Assembly (NCBI GenBank): GCA_012034595.1
Contig: JAAUPE010000001.1
Location: 1 to 64,000, forward strand
Source: Calothrix sp. CSU_2_0
Lineage (GTDB): Bacteria; Cyanobacteriota; Cyanobacteriia; Cyanobacteriales; Nostocaceae
Direction: 5' to 3'
DNA: 64,000 nt
Of this stretch, positions 41,218 to 47,973 are shown piece after piece (positions within the stretch are counted from its first letter, which is position 1; each line of letters opens with the position of its first letter). The notes below the pieces were generated by a model. The model ran no database searches. It saw only the letters and a list, made by a program, of their open reading frames with translations, and was not told the DNA's origin. The translations under genes and the position numbers were made by a program.

Positions 41218-42120
41218 ATGTTGAATTCCCAGACTCAAACCTCGAAAAATATTCTTGATGTTGCTGAAACTGATGCATTACTCGAAGCTGTCAGCAAGCG
41301 ACTAGATGATGAGATATTTGACAGTAATGATAAACAAACTTTGCGGCAAATGGTGGAAAGTTTGGGAGATAAGCGAGGTATGGTGAGATTGAGCTTTGCT
41401 GAAGCTTTGAGCGATATTGGTAAACCCGCAACTCCGTTTTTAATCGATGCACTTTCAAATCATCCTAATGTAGTTGTACGTCGAGCAAGTGCTAAAACCT
41501 TAACATTAATAGCAGACCCCGCAGCCGTACCCACCTTGGTTAATTCACTTTTAAATGATGAAGATACCGTAGTTAAAGGTTCCGTAGTCGGTGCAATGGC
41601 ACGAACAGGAGCAGCATCCGTACCTGCCCTGTTAAAAATTATTGCCTCCGATGCGTATCCCGAAAGTTCAAAAGGTTTGGCGACATGGGCTTTAGCGTTT
41701 GTTGGTGTTGATGCTCAGAGTTACGTGTATAAAGAAATTAATTCTAATTCCCCCGAAGTTCGTGCTGCTGTGATTGGTGCGATCGCATCTATTGCTCAAC
41801 AGCAACCGGAAGCAAGTGCATTAAATATTTTAATGGATGCTGTTGATGATTCGGTTTCATTTGTACGCTGCGAAGCGACGACAGCATTAAGTAATTTGAA
41901 GCATAAACCAGCAGTTCCTAAGTTAATCGAGTTGTTGCAAAATCATGCAGATTGGGAAACTCGAAAAGCATCAGCATTGGCTTTAATGAAAATTGGTGAT
42001 ATGGCAGCTTTGGAACCATTACAAACAGCATTAAATCAGGAAATTGAAGCACCAGTACAAGCTGTGATTAAATTAGCAATTTCTCAACTTGAGCGACAAT
42101 CGCAACAGGATGATTGGTAG
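41218..42120 (+). CDS. HEAT-repeat protein of the bilin lyase/NblB type
   Basis: A 300-aa protein almost wholly built of HEAT repeats of the CpcE/NblB kind: GDKRGMVRLSFAEALSDIG, NHPNVVVRRASAKTLTLIAD, DTVVKGSVVGAMARTG, SPEVRAAVIGAIASIA, DSVSFVRCEATTALSNL and ADWETRKASALALMKIGD. Members of this group attach or detach bilins or act in phycobilisome breakdown. No catalytic residue can be named. The ATG at 41218 sits after an AT-rich leader. No phycobiliprotein gene is nearby, so the target is open. Confidence 0.8.
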   Translation: MLNSQTQTSKNILDVAETDALLEAVSKRLDDEIFDSNDKQTLRQMVESLGDKRGMVRLSFAEALSDIGKPATPFLIDALSNHPNVVVRRASAKTLTLIADPAAVPTLVNSLLNDEDTVVKGSVVGAMARTGAASVPALLKIIASDAYPESSKGLATWALAFVGVDAQSYVYKEINSNSPEVRAAVIGAIASIAQQQPEASALNILMDAVDDSVSFVRCEATTALSNLKHKPAVPKLIELLQNHADWETRKASALALMKIGDMAALEPLQTALNQEIEAPVQAVIKLAISQLERQSQQDDW

Positions 42121-42205
42121 AAATTTAAATTAGTAGCAACACCAATAGAAACCCGGTTTCTCCCATCTCGATCGTGTTTGATGCAACTAATGGTGATTCA
42201 TTGAG

Positions 42206-42787
42206 TTAATGATTTTCCTTCGTAACTCTAATGAGAAAACGTAGAGCTTCATTTACTGCTTGAGAATTGGGAAAAATTTCTGCAACATCGGCTTCTAAAT
42301 AAACCTTTAACTTTTGAATATTAGTGCGATATGCCCTTGGCATTAAGCTACGCTTATCGCATTGAATTTCTTTTCTATCATTACTTTCTAAAATCTGATT
42401 TGATAAAGGGTTATTATCAGGTATCAATTTTTGGGGAAATAAATTATTTAGTTTGTTTACAAGAGATTCCCAGCTAGTTGCTTTTAGTTGAAAATGTTCC
42501 TTGGCTTCACGTAATTTTTTAAATTTTTGCTTGAGAATTTCAACTGTATAAATATCTTGCTGATATGTCTGGTTTTGTTTCTCAAGGTCTTCCTCAACCA
42601 TCTCAACAACCTCATTAATTAGTTTGTCATGATTTTCGGAAATTTGAGCGGCAGCACCTAAAATACGAGAGGTTGCTTTTATCTGTACCTCAGTCTCTTG
42701 TTTTAAGCGATCGGCAATATTACGAATTTTATCTCCTAATTTTGTTTTACTTTTATTCTCCGCAGTTGATGCAGCTTTTTTTCTCAT
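42206..42787 (-). CDS. Hypothetical coiled-coil protein B (193 aa)
   Basis: A helical, charged protein. Residues 1-110 form a long amphipathic helix (KTKLGDKIRNIADRLKQETE, ENHDKLINEVVEMVEEDLEK); the C-terminal 40 residues (LKVYLEADVAEIFPNSQAVN, EALRFLI) end like small RHH-type regulators. Residues around 140-152 (CDKRSLMPRAYRTN) are an in-frame insertion of an interspersed repeat at 42330-42370. It starts 15 bases after the upstream 384-aa gene, so the two are one operon. I do not recognise either family. Confidence 0.6.
   Translation of the reverse strand: MRKKAASTAENKSKTKLGDKIRNIADRLKQETEVQIKATSRILGAAAQISENHDKLINEVVEMVEEDLEKQNQTYQQDIYTVEILKQKFKKLREAKEHFQLKATSWESLVNKLNNLFPQKLIPDNNPLSNQILESNDRKEIQCDKRSLMPRAYRTNIQKLKVYLEADVAEIFPNSQAVNEALRFLIRVTKENH
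42330..42370. repeat. Interspersed repeat (GCATTAAGC type) in coding sequence
   Basis: The unit GATATGCCCTTGGCATTAAGCTACGCTTATCGCA has a related copy at 44197-44277 and a degenerate one near 3400-3435. Here it is read in frame as part of the 193-aa protein. Confidence 0.6.
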
Positions 42788-42801
42788 AATAGTGCTTTTA
42801 T

Positions 42802-43956
42802 TTATTCTGAAAGTATCTCTTTAATTGCAAGCCAAATACGTTTAAATTTTTGTACCATACCCACAGGATTACTTGTTGTTTCCTCGTCTACCAAATCCAC
42901 CAAAGATTGAATTCGATCCATCCGCTCTGCAACAATGTAGAGATTATTTATCGCTTCATCTTTACTTGTTAGCGATTCTCGCAATAGCACAACCATATCG
43001 GAAATTTCTTTTTTTAACCTTTCATTTTCAGCCTTACGACGAGTTTCCCATCCTTTAATACTAGCTTTAGAACGTCGTTCAAATTTAAGTTCTGATTTTG
43101 CTTCGTTATATAGAATCACATAGTTGTCTCGTTCAGAACTGACTTCCTCATATTTCACAAGTAATTCTGTAGCTTTTGCTTTTTCTTCGTTGTAGAGAGA
43201 TAAAGTCTGTTGATAATTTTGTTGCTCATGGGCTACACTTTCTTTTAATTGATTAATCTCAATTTCATAAGTTTGAATATTTTGATGAGCTTTACTTAAT
43301 AGGTATGCAGCCTCTTCATTTTTCTTGGCATCTATTTCAGCTTTGGTTATTAATTCAGTTATTTTTGCTTTTTCTTGTAGATATAACTGATAATATTCAT
43401 TTGATTTTGTGAATGTATAGGTATTTCTTAAATAATGTAAATCATTTTCCCAATCTTTAATAGCTTGCTTGTAGTTTCCCCAATCTTTACGCCGTTGTGT
43501 ATTACGTATAAATGTAGCAATTGAATCAAGCATTTTTTTGAATCTTTTTTCCGTCTCTGGTTCACCCCAATCATTCATATATTCAGGACTATTTATAGAT
43601 GGCAAAGTCTCCATAAAAATTTGCTTGAGAATCTGCCGACGTTGATTTTCAGATACACCACTGAAACCAACTTTATAGCCAAAGTATCCTAAAATTCCTT
43701 CGGGATATTTGATAATATTAATTAATGAATTATCAGCAATATTTTTTACAGTATAATCTACCGATATCTCTTTTTGTTTTTCTAACTCTTTTAAGTGTAC
43801 AGATACCCTTGTAAATAATGCTTGAGCCTTTCGTCGAGAACGAAATTCCAACTCGAAGGAAATTACCTTTAGTATATTTAGATTATTCCAATTTGAATTA
43901 ATAATTATTTCGAGTTCGTCTGTAGACTTATCAATATATGGACGTTCCTGTGACAT
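42802..43956 (-). CDS. Hypothetical coiled-coil protein A (384 aa)
   Basis: The N-terminal part is folded: LEFRSRRKAQALFTRVSVHL and then a domain with GYFGYKVGFSGVSENQRRQI, LKQIFMETLPSIN, YMNDWGEPETEKRFKKMLDS and RRKDWGNYKQAIKDWENDLH. The WG.P.S..R pattern recurs in uncharacterised cyanobacterial proteins. Residues 200-350 form a long coiled coil (Gln/Glu/Lys-rich), followed by a helical end. It is the first gene of the two-gene unit and is not related to structural maintenance ATPases (no Walker motifs). Function unknown. Confidence 0.65.
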   Translation of the reverse strand: MSQERPYIDKSTDELEIIINSNWNNLNILKVISFELEFRSRRKAQALFTRVSVHLKELEKQKEISVDYTVKNIADNSLINIIKYPEGILGYFGYKVGFSGVSENQRRQILKQIFMETLPSINSPEYMNDWGEPETEKRFKKMLDSIATFIRNTQRRKDWGNYKQAIKDWENDLHYLRNTYTFTKSNEYYQLYLQEKAKITELITKAEIDAKKNEEAAYLLSKAHQNIQTYEIEINQLKESVAHEQQNYQQTLSLYNEEKAKATELLVKYEEVSSERDNYVILYNEAKSELKFERRSKASIKGWETRRKAENERLKKEISDMVVLLRESLTSKDEAINNLYIVAERMDRIQSLVDLVDEETTSNPVGMVQKFKRIWLAIKEILSE

Positions 43957-44273
43957 ACTTTTGACCTAATGTCTTTTTCAAAACATATCTGTATTTTATA
44001 CGTAAATATTTTCAGTATATCCGGAATAATCAAGAAACTATGCTTACTGCAACTTCTGAGACAAGTCACTCCGTGTCTACGCACTTCATCGTGTAGTTCT
44101 TCGCGAAATTCTAATGCGATGGTCAAAGACTACTCTTGCTGAGTATCGCACTAGCAAGAAGATGAATGTGATATTTCTGGAAGGATTTGTGAATGGGATA
44201 TGCCTTTGGCATTAAGCTCGCGAAACTTTGTTGGGGGATACATCTCCCAGCAAGATTTCGCCGCTTATCGCGT

Positions 44274-44363
44274 TATGATTATAAAGAATTAGCACCTGGT
44301 TTGCTGAGAAGTTTGATTGCAAAAGCAGGTTTGACAGTCGAGGAGTTTTTAGAAAATAAATAA
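44274..44363 (+). pseudogene. C-terminal gene fragment
   Basis: The 29 codons YDYKELAPGLLRSLIAKAGL and TVEEFLENK read like the end of a small protein and stop at TAA 44361-44363. The 5' part is replaced by an interspersed repeat. Origin not identified. Confidence 0.35.
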
Positions 44364-44481
44364 GTTATCAAATAGATATCGACCGAATTTAATTATGCGT
44401 TGCCTAGCAACCCTTGTAGAAACGTAGCACTGCTACGTCTCTACATTAATTTTCACTCCTATGTCTAAATATTTGCTAAAT

Positions 44482-44516
44482 TGTAGCGACTGTCTTAGTT
44501 GTCAAGTGCGATCGCA
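44482..44516. repeat. 35-base direct repeat, copy 1
   Basis: TGTAGCGACTGTCTTAGTTG followed by TCAAGTGCGATCGCA is identical to 47047-47081. The two copies bracket the nuclease-like gene, two toxin-antitoxin modules and the 100-aa gene. Confidence 0.85.
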
Positions 44517-44584
44517 CATTCATTTAGTTGACCTATAATGGCGGAAGGGCACAAATAATGTCCTTCAGGACGATCGCTAAACCT

Positions 44585-45190
44585 ATGGCTTATAGTGATT
44601 TCAAAACTGTTGGCTCCGTAAAATCTGCCTTCGGACTGAGCATGGTTGAAGATGTGCAGTTTTTAACAAATGTGGTTCCGGTAAACCCAAGCGAAATCCT
44701 GACGGCGATTTTGGCGGAGAATCTGCCATTAGCGACGGCTAGTGGTAGTGAGAAAGCGCGATCAGAGTTAATAATTAGCCCGGTTTTGGTGGAAGTCAGA
44801 CGACAGCTCGATCGAAAAATTGGGCTGTTTTCCGGTGAAGATTTTACGGTAGATGTAGAAGCGAAACTCAGTGGACGCTGTGATTTTTTGATTAGCCGAT
44901 CGCCGGAACAACTCGAAATCGAAGCACCAGTTATCGTGTTGATTGAAGCAAAACAAGCAGATTTGAAGTTGGGATTGGGGCAGTGCATGGCTGAAATGGT
45001 TGCTGCTCAGAGGTTTAATCAATTGAAGGAAAAGCCGCTCCCCGTGATTTATGGCTGTGTTTCTAGTGGGATACTGTGGCGGTTTCTGAAGTTGGAAGGG
45101 GCGGTAGTGACGATCGATCTCACCGATTATGCGATTACCCCGGTCGATAGGATTTTGGGTTACTTGGTGTGGATGGCGGAAAAAGGTTGA
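44585..45190 (+). CDS. PD-(D/E)XK nuclease-like protein
   Basis: A protein of 201 aa from the ATG at 44585 (other starts at 44528 and 44558). The sequence GRCDFLISRSPEQ, then VIVLIEAKQADLKLGLGQCM gives the order Asp ... Glu-x-Lys plus a following Gln helix, the core of a restriction-endonuclease-like fold. AAQRFNQLKEKPLPVIYGCV closes the domain. Similar small proteins are frequent in cyanobacteria and are not tied to a defined restriction system. It lies within the direct-repeat-bracketed accessory block. Confidence 0.65.
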   Translation: MAYSDFKTVGSVKSAFGLSMVEDVQFLTNVVPVNPSEILTAILAENLPLATASGSEKARSELIISPVLVEVRRQLDRKIGLFSGEDFTVDVEAKLSGRCDFLISRSPEQLEIEAPVIVLIEAKQADLKLGLGQCMAEMVAAQRFNQLKEKPLPVIYGCVSSGILWRFLKLEGAVVTIDLTDYAITPVDRILGYLVWMAEKG

Positions 45191-45197
45191 TTTTGGG

Positions 45198-45545
45198 TTA
45201 AGCTCCGCTACTGACTACCGTAGCTTGCCCTTTAACCGCTTCGCCTAAAATCGCCAAAATCTTCGGTACCAAAGGTTTAAGATCGGCTAACCGATTAGAT
45301 GAAGCTTGTAGAACAATTACCGCAATATCAAACTGAAGTAGGTTTTGTTGAAACGACAAGTTACGATCGACAGTGATAAAAACATCAAAATCTGCTTCTG
45401 CGAGGACAAGAAGTTGACCATCTTTTATTCCTGCCCACCCCACTTGAGGCACTGTTTTTACTTCATGGGCAACAAATTCCCTTGCCAGTCTGCGATCGAT
45501 GCACTCATCCAACAAAATCTTCACGCTATGCCACCATGCTGACAA
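45198..45545 (-). CDS. DUF5615 PIN-like toxin
   Basis: A 115-aa (108 from the GTG at 45524) PIN-like protein. VKILLDECIDRRLAREFVA carries the first acidic Asp/Glu pair, and FDVFITVDRNLSFQQNL the second, as in DUF5615/Mut7-C-type PIN domains that serve as RNase toxins. The ATG at 45545 overlaps the antitoxin stop, whereas the GTG start lies just past it; coupling is expected either way. It is the downstream gene of a DUF433/DUF5615 pair. Confidence 0.85.
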   Translation of the reverse strand: MSAWWHSVKILLDECIDRRLAREFVAHEVKTVPQVGWAGIKDGQLLVLAEADFDVFITVDRNLSFQQNLLQFDIAVIVLQASSNRLADLKPLVPKILAILGEAVKGQATVVSSGA

Positions 45546-45744
45546 GCTGTTTTCCCGCTTCCTCTAGGAAAGCAACCACTTGCTCTCTATTCACAGTTGG
45601 GAATCCATCTAGGAAGTCGTCGATCGACTCGCCTGCCTTAAGGTAGTCTAAAAGTGTTTGAATGGGAACCCTAGTCCCAGCGAAAACTGGAGTACCACCC
45701 ATAACATCAGGAGACACGCTAATGATTGGAGTGTTATTAGGCAT
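45526..45744 (-). CDS. DUF433 antitoxin
   Basis: A 72-aa protein with the DUF433 winged-helix core: IISVSPDVMGGTPVFAGTRV, PIQTLLDYLKAGESIDDFLD and FPTVNREQVVAFLEEAG. This is the usual first gene of DUF433/DUF5615 (VapBC-like) modules, here 20 bases overlapping the toxin. It probably represses its own promoter. Confidence 0.9.
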   Translation of the reverse strand: MPNNTPIISVSPDVMGGTPVFAGTRVPIQTLLDYLKAGESIDDFLDGFPTVNREQVVAFLEEAGKQLVSMVA

Positions 45745-45837
45745 AGTTATTGTTTCTCAAGTGCTGTTCTCATCAGTTTATCAATTCTCTAAACAAATAG
45801 CGCGGTATAACGGGAACGTTAAATCTTCCCGAGACAA

Positions 45838-45907
45838 GCGATCGCATTTGGGATCAAACGACAAGATAACAACCAATAAAAAATCCCTCTCCTAACTGGA
45901 AAGGGAC
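45838..45907. repeat. 70-base direct repeat with terminator, copy 1
   Basis: It matches 47073-47142 at all but a few positions: GCGATCGCATTTGGGATCAA, then the tract AACCAATAAAAAATCCCTCT and the stem partner GGAAAGGGAC. The latter part corresponds to the ileS terminator at 47921-47957. Confidence 0.85.
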
Positions 45908-45909
45908 AT
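45881..45909 (-). terminator. Duplicated ileS-type terminator, copy 1
   Basis: On the minus strand TCCCTTTCC/ GGAGAGGGA forms the stem followed by a T-run (complement of AAAAAA at 45878-45883). Confidence 0.6.
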
Positions 45910-45962
45910 TCCCATTTTGTCTCAACAGGTAGACACAAATGAGTAGCGATACGCTTCCAAGG

Positions 45963-46265
45963 TTAAGCTTTGCTTCTGGCGATTGTTTTAAACTTTTCTG
46001 CGTCTTTAGGAGTTCCAGCGTCGGGTATCGAATTTGCACAGTAGGCACCTGAAATTCCTTGAGGATTAAACCATGTACACTGGATACCTTTTAGTAAAGT
46101 TCTTCCAGATATTTCATTAATTATCAAAAATCCTGGAATACCTATAATTACTGCAATACAGATCAATTTTGTAGTTGGAAGCTTGATTAGATTCATAATG
46201 TCTTTGAAAATTGCATTACGTACGGAATCATACACTGAGTGTTTTTTTGACAACACTCTCCACAT
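45963..46265 (-). CDS. Hypothetical single-pass membrane protein, 100 aa (77 from internal ATG)
   Basis: A short protein with one hydrophobic helix (LICIAVIIGIPGFLII) and a Cys-containing outer domain (GIQCTWFNPQGISGAYCANS). The second Met at residue 24 (46196) is the better start, because residues 1-4 are the edge of a duplicated ileS fragment (46259-46293). Function unknown. It interrupts an ileS 3'-end copy, which suggests that it arrived by insertion. Confidence 0.45.
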   Translation of the reverse strand: MWRVLSKKHSVYDSVRNAIFKDIMNLIKLPTTKLICIAVIIGIPGFLIINEISGRTLLKGIQCTWFNPQGISGAYCANSIPDAGTPKDAEKFKTIARSKA

Positions 46266-46293
46266 GGGTAGAATAATTCCAACAGCGATCGCA
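46259..46293. repeat. Duplicated ileS zinc-finger fragment, copy 1
   Basis: CCACATGGGTAGAATAATTC plus CAACAGCGATCGCA matches the ileS region at about 48029-48063 (one base different) that encodes CWNYSTYV. It is read on the minus strand. Together with 45838-45907 it appears to be the two halves of one copy split by about 350 bases. Confidence 0.8.
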
Positions 46294-46340
46294 CTTCGTT
46301 AGTTATAATTATTTTGAACTGGATCAAGGAAAATTACTCT

Positions 46341-46670
46341 ATGAGCCTCGTTTTGGAACGTGAGACACCACCTCTGCGAAAAGATGAAACCGGAGCAATT
46401 CGAGTTGGAAATTCAAGGGTTTTGCTGGAGACTGTGATTCGAGCATTTCAAGATGGAGCATCTCCTGAGTCTATTGTTCATAGGTACTCCACACTATCTT
46501 TGTCCGATGTCTACAACACAATTGGTTATTATCTTCGACATCAAGATGCTGTAGAAGGATACTTGAATCAGAGAGAGCAGTTAGTTGAATCAGTACAGCA
46601 ACGTTTGTCTAGTATTCAACCTGATCTCAGCTTAATTCGTACTCGTTTACTCTCTCAGCGAAATCGTTAG
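46341..46670 (+). CDS. DUF433 antitoxin-like protein
   Basis: A 109-aa protein from the ATG at 46341 (MSLVLERETPPLRKDETGAI). VGNSRVLLETVIRAFQDGAS and PESIVHRYSTLSLSDVYNTI form the DUF433 winged-helix fold; a helical C-terminal extension follows (LNQREQLVESVQQRLSS). Ends 8 bases before the toxin gene. It is longer than the other DUF433 copy and clearly a separate lineage, so the two modules did not arise by local duplication. Confidence 0.88.
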   Translation: MSLVLERETPPLRKDETGAIRVGNSRVLLETVIRAFQDGASPESIVHRYSTLSLSDVYNTIGYYLRHQDAVEGYLNQREQLVESVQQRLSSIQPDLSLIRTRLLSQRNR

Positions 46671-46678
46671 CAACGGTT

Positions 46679-47029
46679 ATGTTGAATTTGTTAAGCGATG
46701 AGAATTTTAATGGTGATATTGTTCGAGGGCTGTTTTTGCATCAGCCTAATCTTGATCTAATTCGGGTTCAAGATGTTGGCTTACAAGAAGTAGATGATCC
46801 AGCGATTTTAGCTTGGGCAGCAATTAACGATCGTATCCTCCTCACTCACGATCGTGCAACAATGCCAGATTTTGCTTACAACCGCTTGGTCGCAGGGGAA
46901 CCGATGGTAGGGATATTTGTGGTTAATGATCGAATGCCAATTCGACAGGCAATTGATGAGCTGTTGTTACTGATTGATTGTAGTAAACAAGTGGAATGGA
47001 AAGGAGTCGTGCTGTATTTGCCTTTGTAA
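46679..47029 (+). CDS. DUF5615 PIN-like toxin
   Basis: A 116-aa PIN-like protein: LNLLSDENFNGDIVRGLFLH (acidic pair), DDPAILAWAAINDRILLTHD (acidic pair followed by Arg) and AGEPMVGIFVVNDRMPIRQA. Partner of the preceding DUF433 gene, on the plus strand, opposite to the first module. Expected to be an RNase toxin. Confidence 0.88.
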   Translation: MLNLLSDENFNGDIVRGLFLHQPNLDLIRVQDVGLQEVDDPAILAWAAINDRILLTHDRATMPDFAYNRLVAGEPMVGIFVVNDRMPIRQAIDELLLLIDCSKQVEWKGVVLYLPL

Positions 47030-47046
47030 GTGCGATCGCAATTTTC

Positions 47047-47081
47047 TGTAGCGACTGTCTTAGTTGTCAAGTGCGATCGCA
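47047..47081. repeat. 35-base direct repeat, copy 2
   Basis: Identical to 44482-44516. It overlaps the first bases of the second 70-base repeat. Confidence 0.85.
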
Positions 47082-47142
47082 TTTGGGATCAAACCACAAA
47101 ATAACAACCAATAAAAAATCCCTCTCCGGGGTGGAAAGGGAC
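47073..47142. repeat. 70-base direct repeat with terminator, copy 2
   Basis: Nearly identical to 45838-45907, and continuous with the ileS fragment at 47162-47253. Confidence 0.85.
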
Positions 47143-47161
47143 AGGTTTCGCTATCAATAGC

Positions 47162-47253
47162 TTAAAATTCCCCAGCGATCGCATCAACACATCGCTCGCA
47201 TAATAATGGATCATCTTTTGATTCCCCCACATGGGTAGAATAATTCCAACAGC
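47162..47253 (-). pseudogene. Duplicated 3' end of ileS with stop codon
   Basis: Read on the minus strand it encodes CWNYSTHVGESKDDPLLCER and CVDAIAGEF then stop, against CWNYSTYVGESKDDPLLCER and CVDALAREF in the true IleS. It carries its own terminator (about 47112-47142) beyond the stop, like the original gene. A 30-codon fragment without the rest of the gene; evidently a duplicate of the ileS terminus. Confidence 0.9.
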
Positions 47254-47286
47254 AAAGCGTTGATTGTCTTATTGACATTAACATAA

Positions 47287-47502
47287 TTAAATTACAGCTT
47301 TTTCTGTGACTGGTTGATGATATAAGACTAATAACTGCTGCGATGTTAAGGTTTCAATTGCGTAAGCACGTCCGTTTAAATCACTAAATTCAACCTCAAA
47401 AATTCCCGGTTCATATTCTTCGACAATTGTTCCTACTTGACCACGAAAGAGACCAATTTCCGGTAAATTTTCCAGTAGTGCAACAACATCTAATAATTTC
47501 AT
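47287..47502 (-). CDS. DUF4926 protein (putative antitoxin/immunity)
   Basis: A 71-aa protein with the DUF4926 features KLLDVVALLENLPEIGLFRG, GTIVEEYEPGIFEVEFSD and GRAYAIETLTSQQL. The family forms a small beta-barrel and accompanies DUF6883-type proteins in cyanobacteria. It follows the DUF6883 gene by 17 bases on the same strand. An antitoxin role is an inference from this pairing. Confidence 0.85.
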   Translation of the reverse strand: MKLLDVVALLENLPEIGLFRGQVGTIVEEYEPGIFEVEFSDLNGRAYAIETLTSQQLLVLYHQPVTEKAVI

Positions 47503-47519
47503 GAATACATCTCCCTATT

Positions 47520-47852
47520 TTATAAAATGTAACAAGTAACTAAGCGAGGAAAATCTTCATCATTTCTTACTATCCAGACACTATGAATGATTGCTGTTTT
47601 CTCGAAGCGACTCATCGGAAAATCTACAATATATTTTTGACCGTATGGATTACTCTTTGCTAGAACTGCATCCCAATTAGTCACTGCTTGCAAAAGCGCT
47701 ATTTGTAATTCCTCAGCATTCTCAAGATTCAGGTTTAGGGCTGATTTAAAAACGCGAGCTTTATGTTTTCCTTGCGGATGTTCTGGATTGAGACAGTAAC
47801 CACTGATCTTGTCCATTTCGACTATAGCGCGTTCGGGATTAGGTAATTTCAT
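47520..47852 (-). CDS. DUF6883 protein (putative nuclease toxin)
   Basis: A 110-aa protein. KLPNPERAIVEMDKISGYCL, then PEHPQGKHKARVFKSALNL and HSVWIVRNDEDFPRLVTCYI are DUF6883 features; the domain is also seen as the toxic tip of polymorphic toxins. The conserved His/Lys/Arg and the GKHKARVF motif suggest a nuclease-type active site. As a free protein next to DUF4926 it is probably a toxin-antitoxin module. It ends the accessory block beside the ileS terminator. Confidence 0.8.
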   Translation of the reverse strand: MKLPNPERAIVEMDKISGYCLNPEHPQGKHKARVFKSALNLNLENAEELQIALLQAVTNWDAVLAKSNPYGQKYIVDFPMSRFEKTAIIHSVWIVRNDEDFPRLVTCYIL

Positions 47853-47920
47853 TCCCTGTTGAGTTTCTCATCATTGTTTAAAATTGAGTTCAAAATATAA
47901 TTAAGCAAAAGCTAAAAACA

Positions 47921-47957
47921 AAAAAATCCCTCTCCGGATGGGAAAGGGATAATTTTT
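47921..47957 (-). terminator. Terminator of ileS
   Basis: Minus-strand hairpin ATCCCTTTCCC-ATCC-GGAGAGGGAT followed by TTTTTTG, 17 bases past the ileS stop. Two further copies of this terminator lie in the adjacent block (45881-45909 and 47112-47142). Confidence 0.85.
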
Positions 47958-47973
47958 AAAATTCAAAGAAAGG

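Larger units (their letters stand above)
43957..44527. other. Repeat-rich decayed region
   Basis: Contains interspersed repeats (CTACGCACTTC near 44080, a GCATTAAGC type element at 44197-44277), a gene fragment at 44274-44363 and a 35-base direct repeat at 44482-44516. No intact gene. Confidence 0.55.

Noticed and set aside
43905-44126. 73-codon minus-strand frame before the coiled-coil genes
   Set aside because: It is made of an interspersed repeat and lacks a start context; part of it overlaps the true start of the 384-aa gene.
45963-46265. The 100-aa frame considered as an IleS fragment
   Set aside because: Only the first few codons overlap the ileS duplicate; the rest is an unrelated membrane protein.
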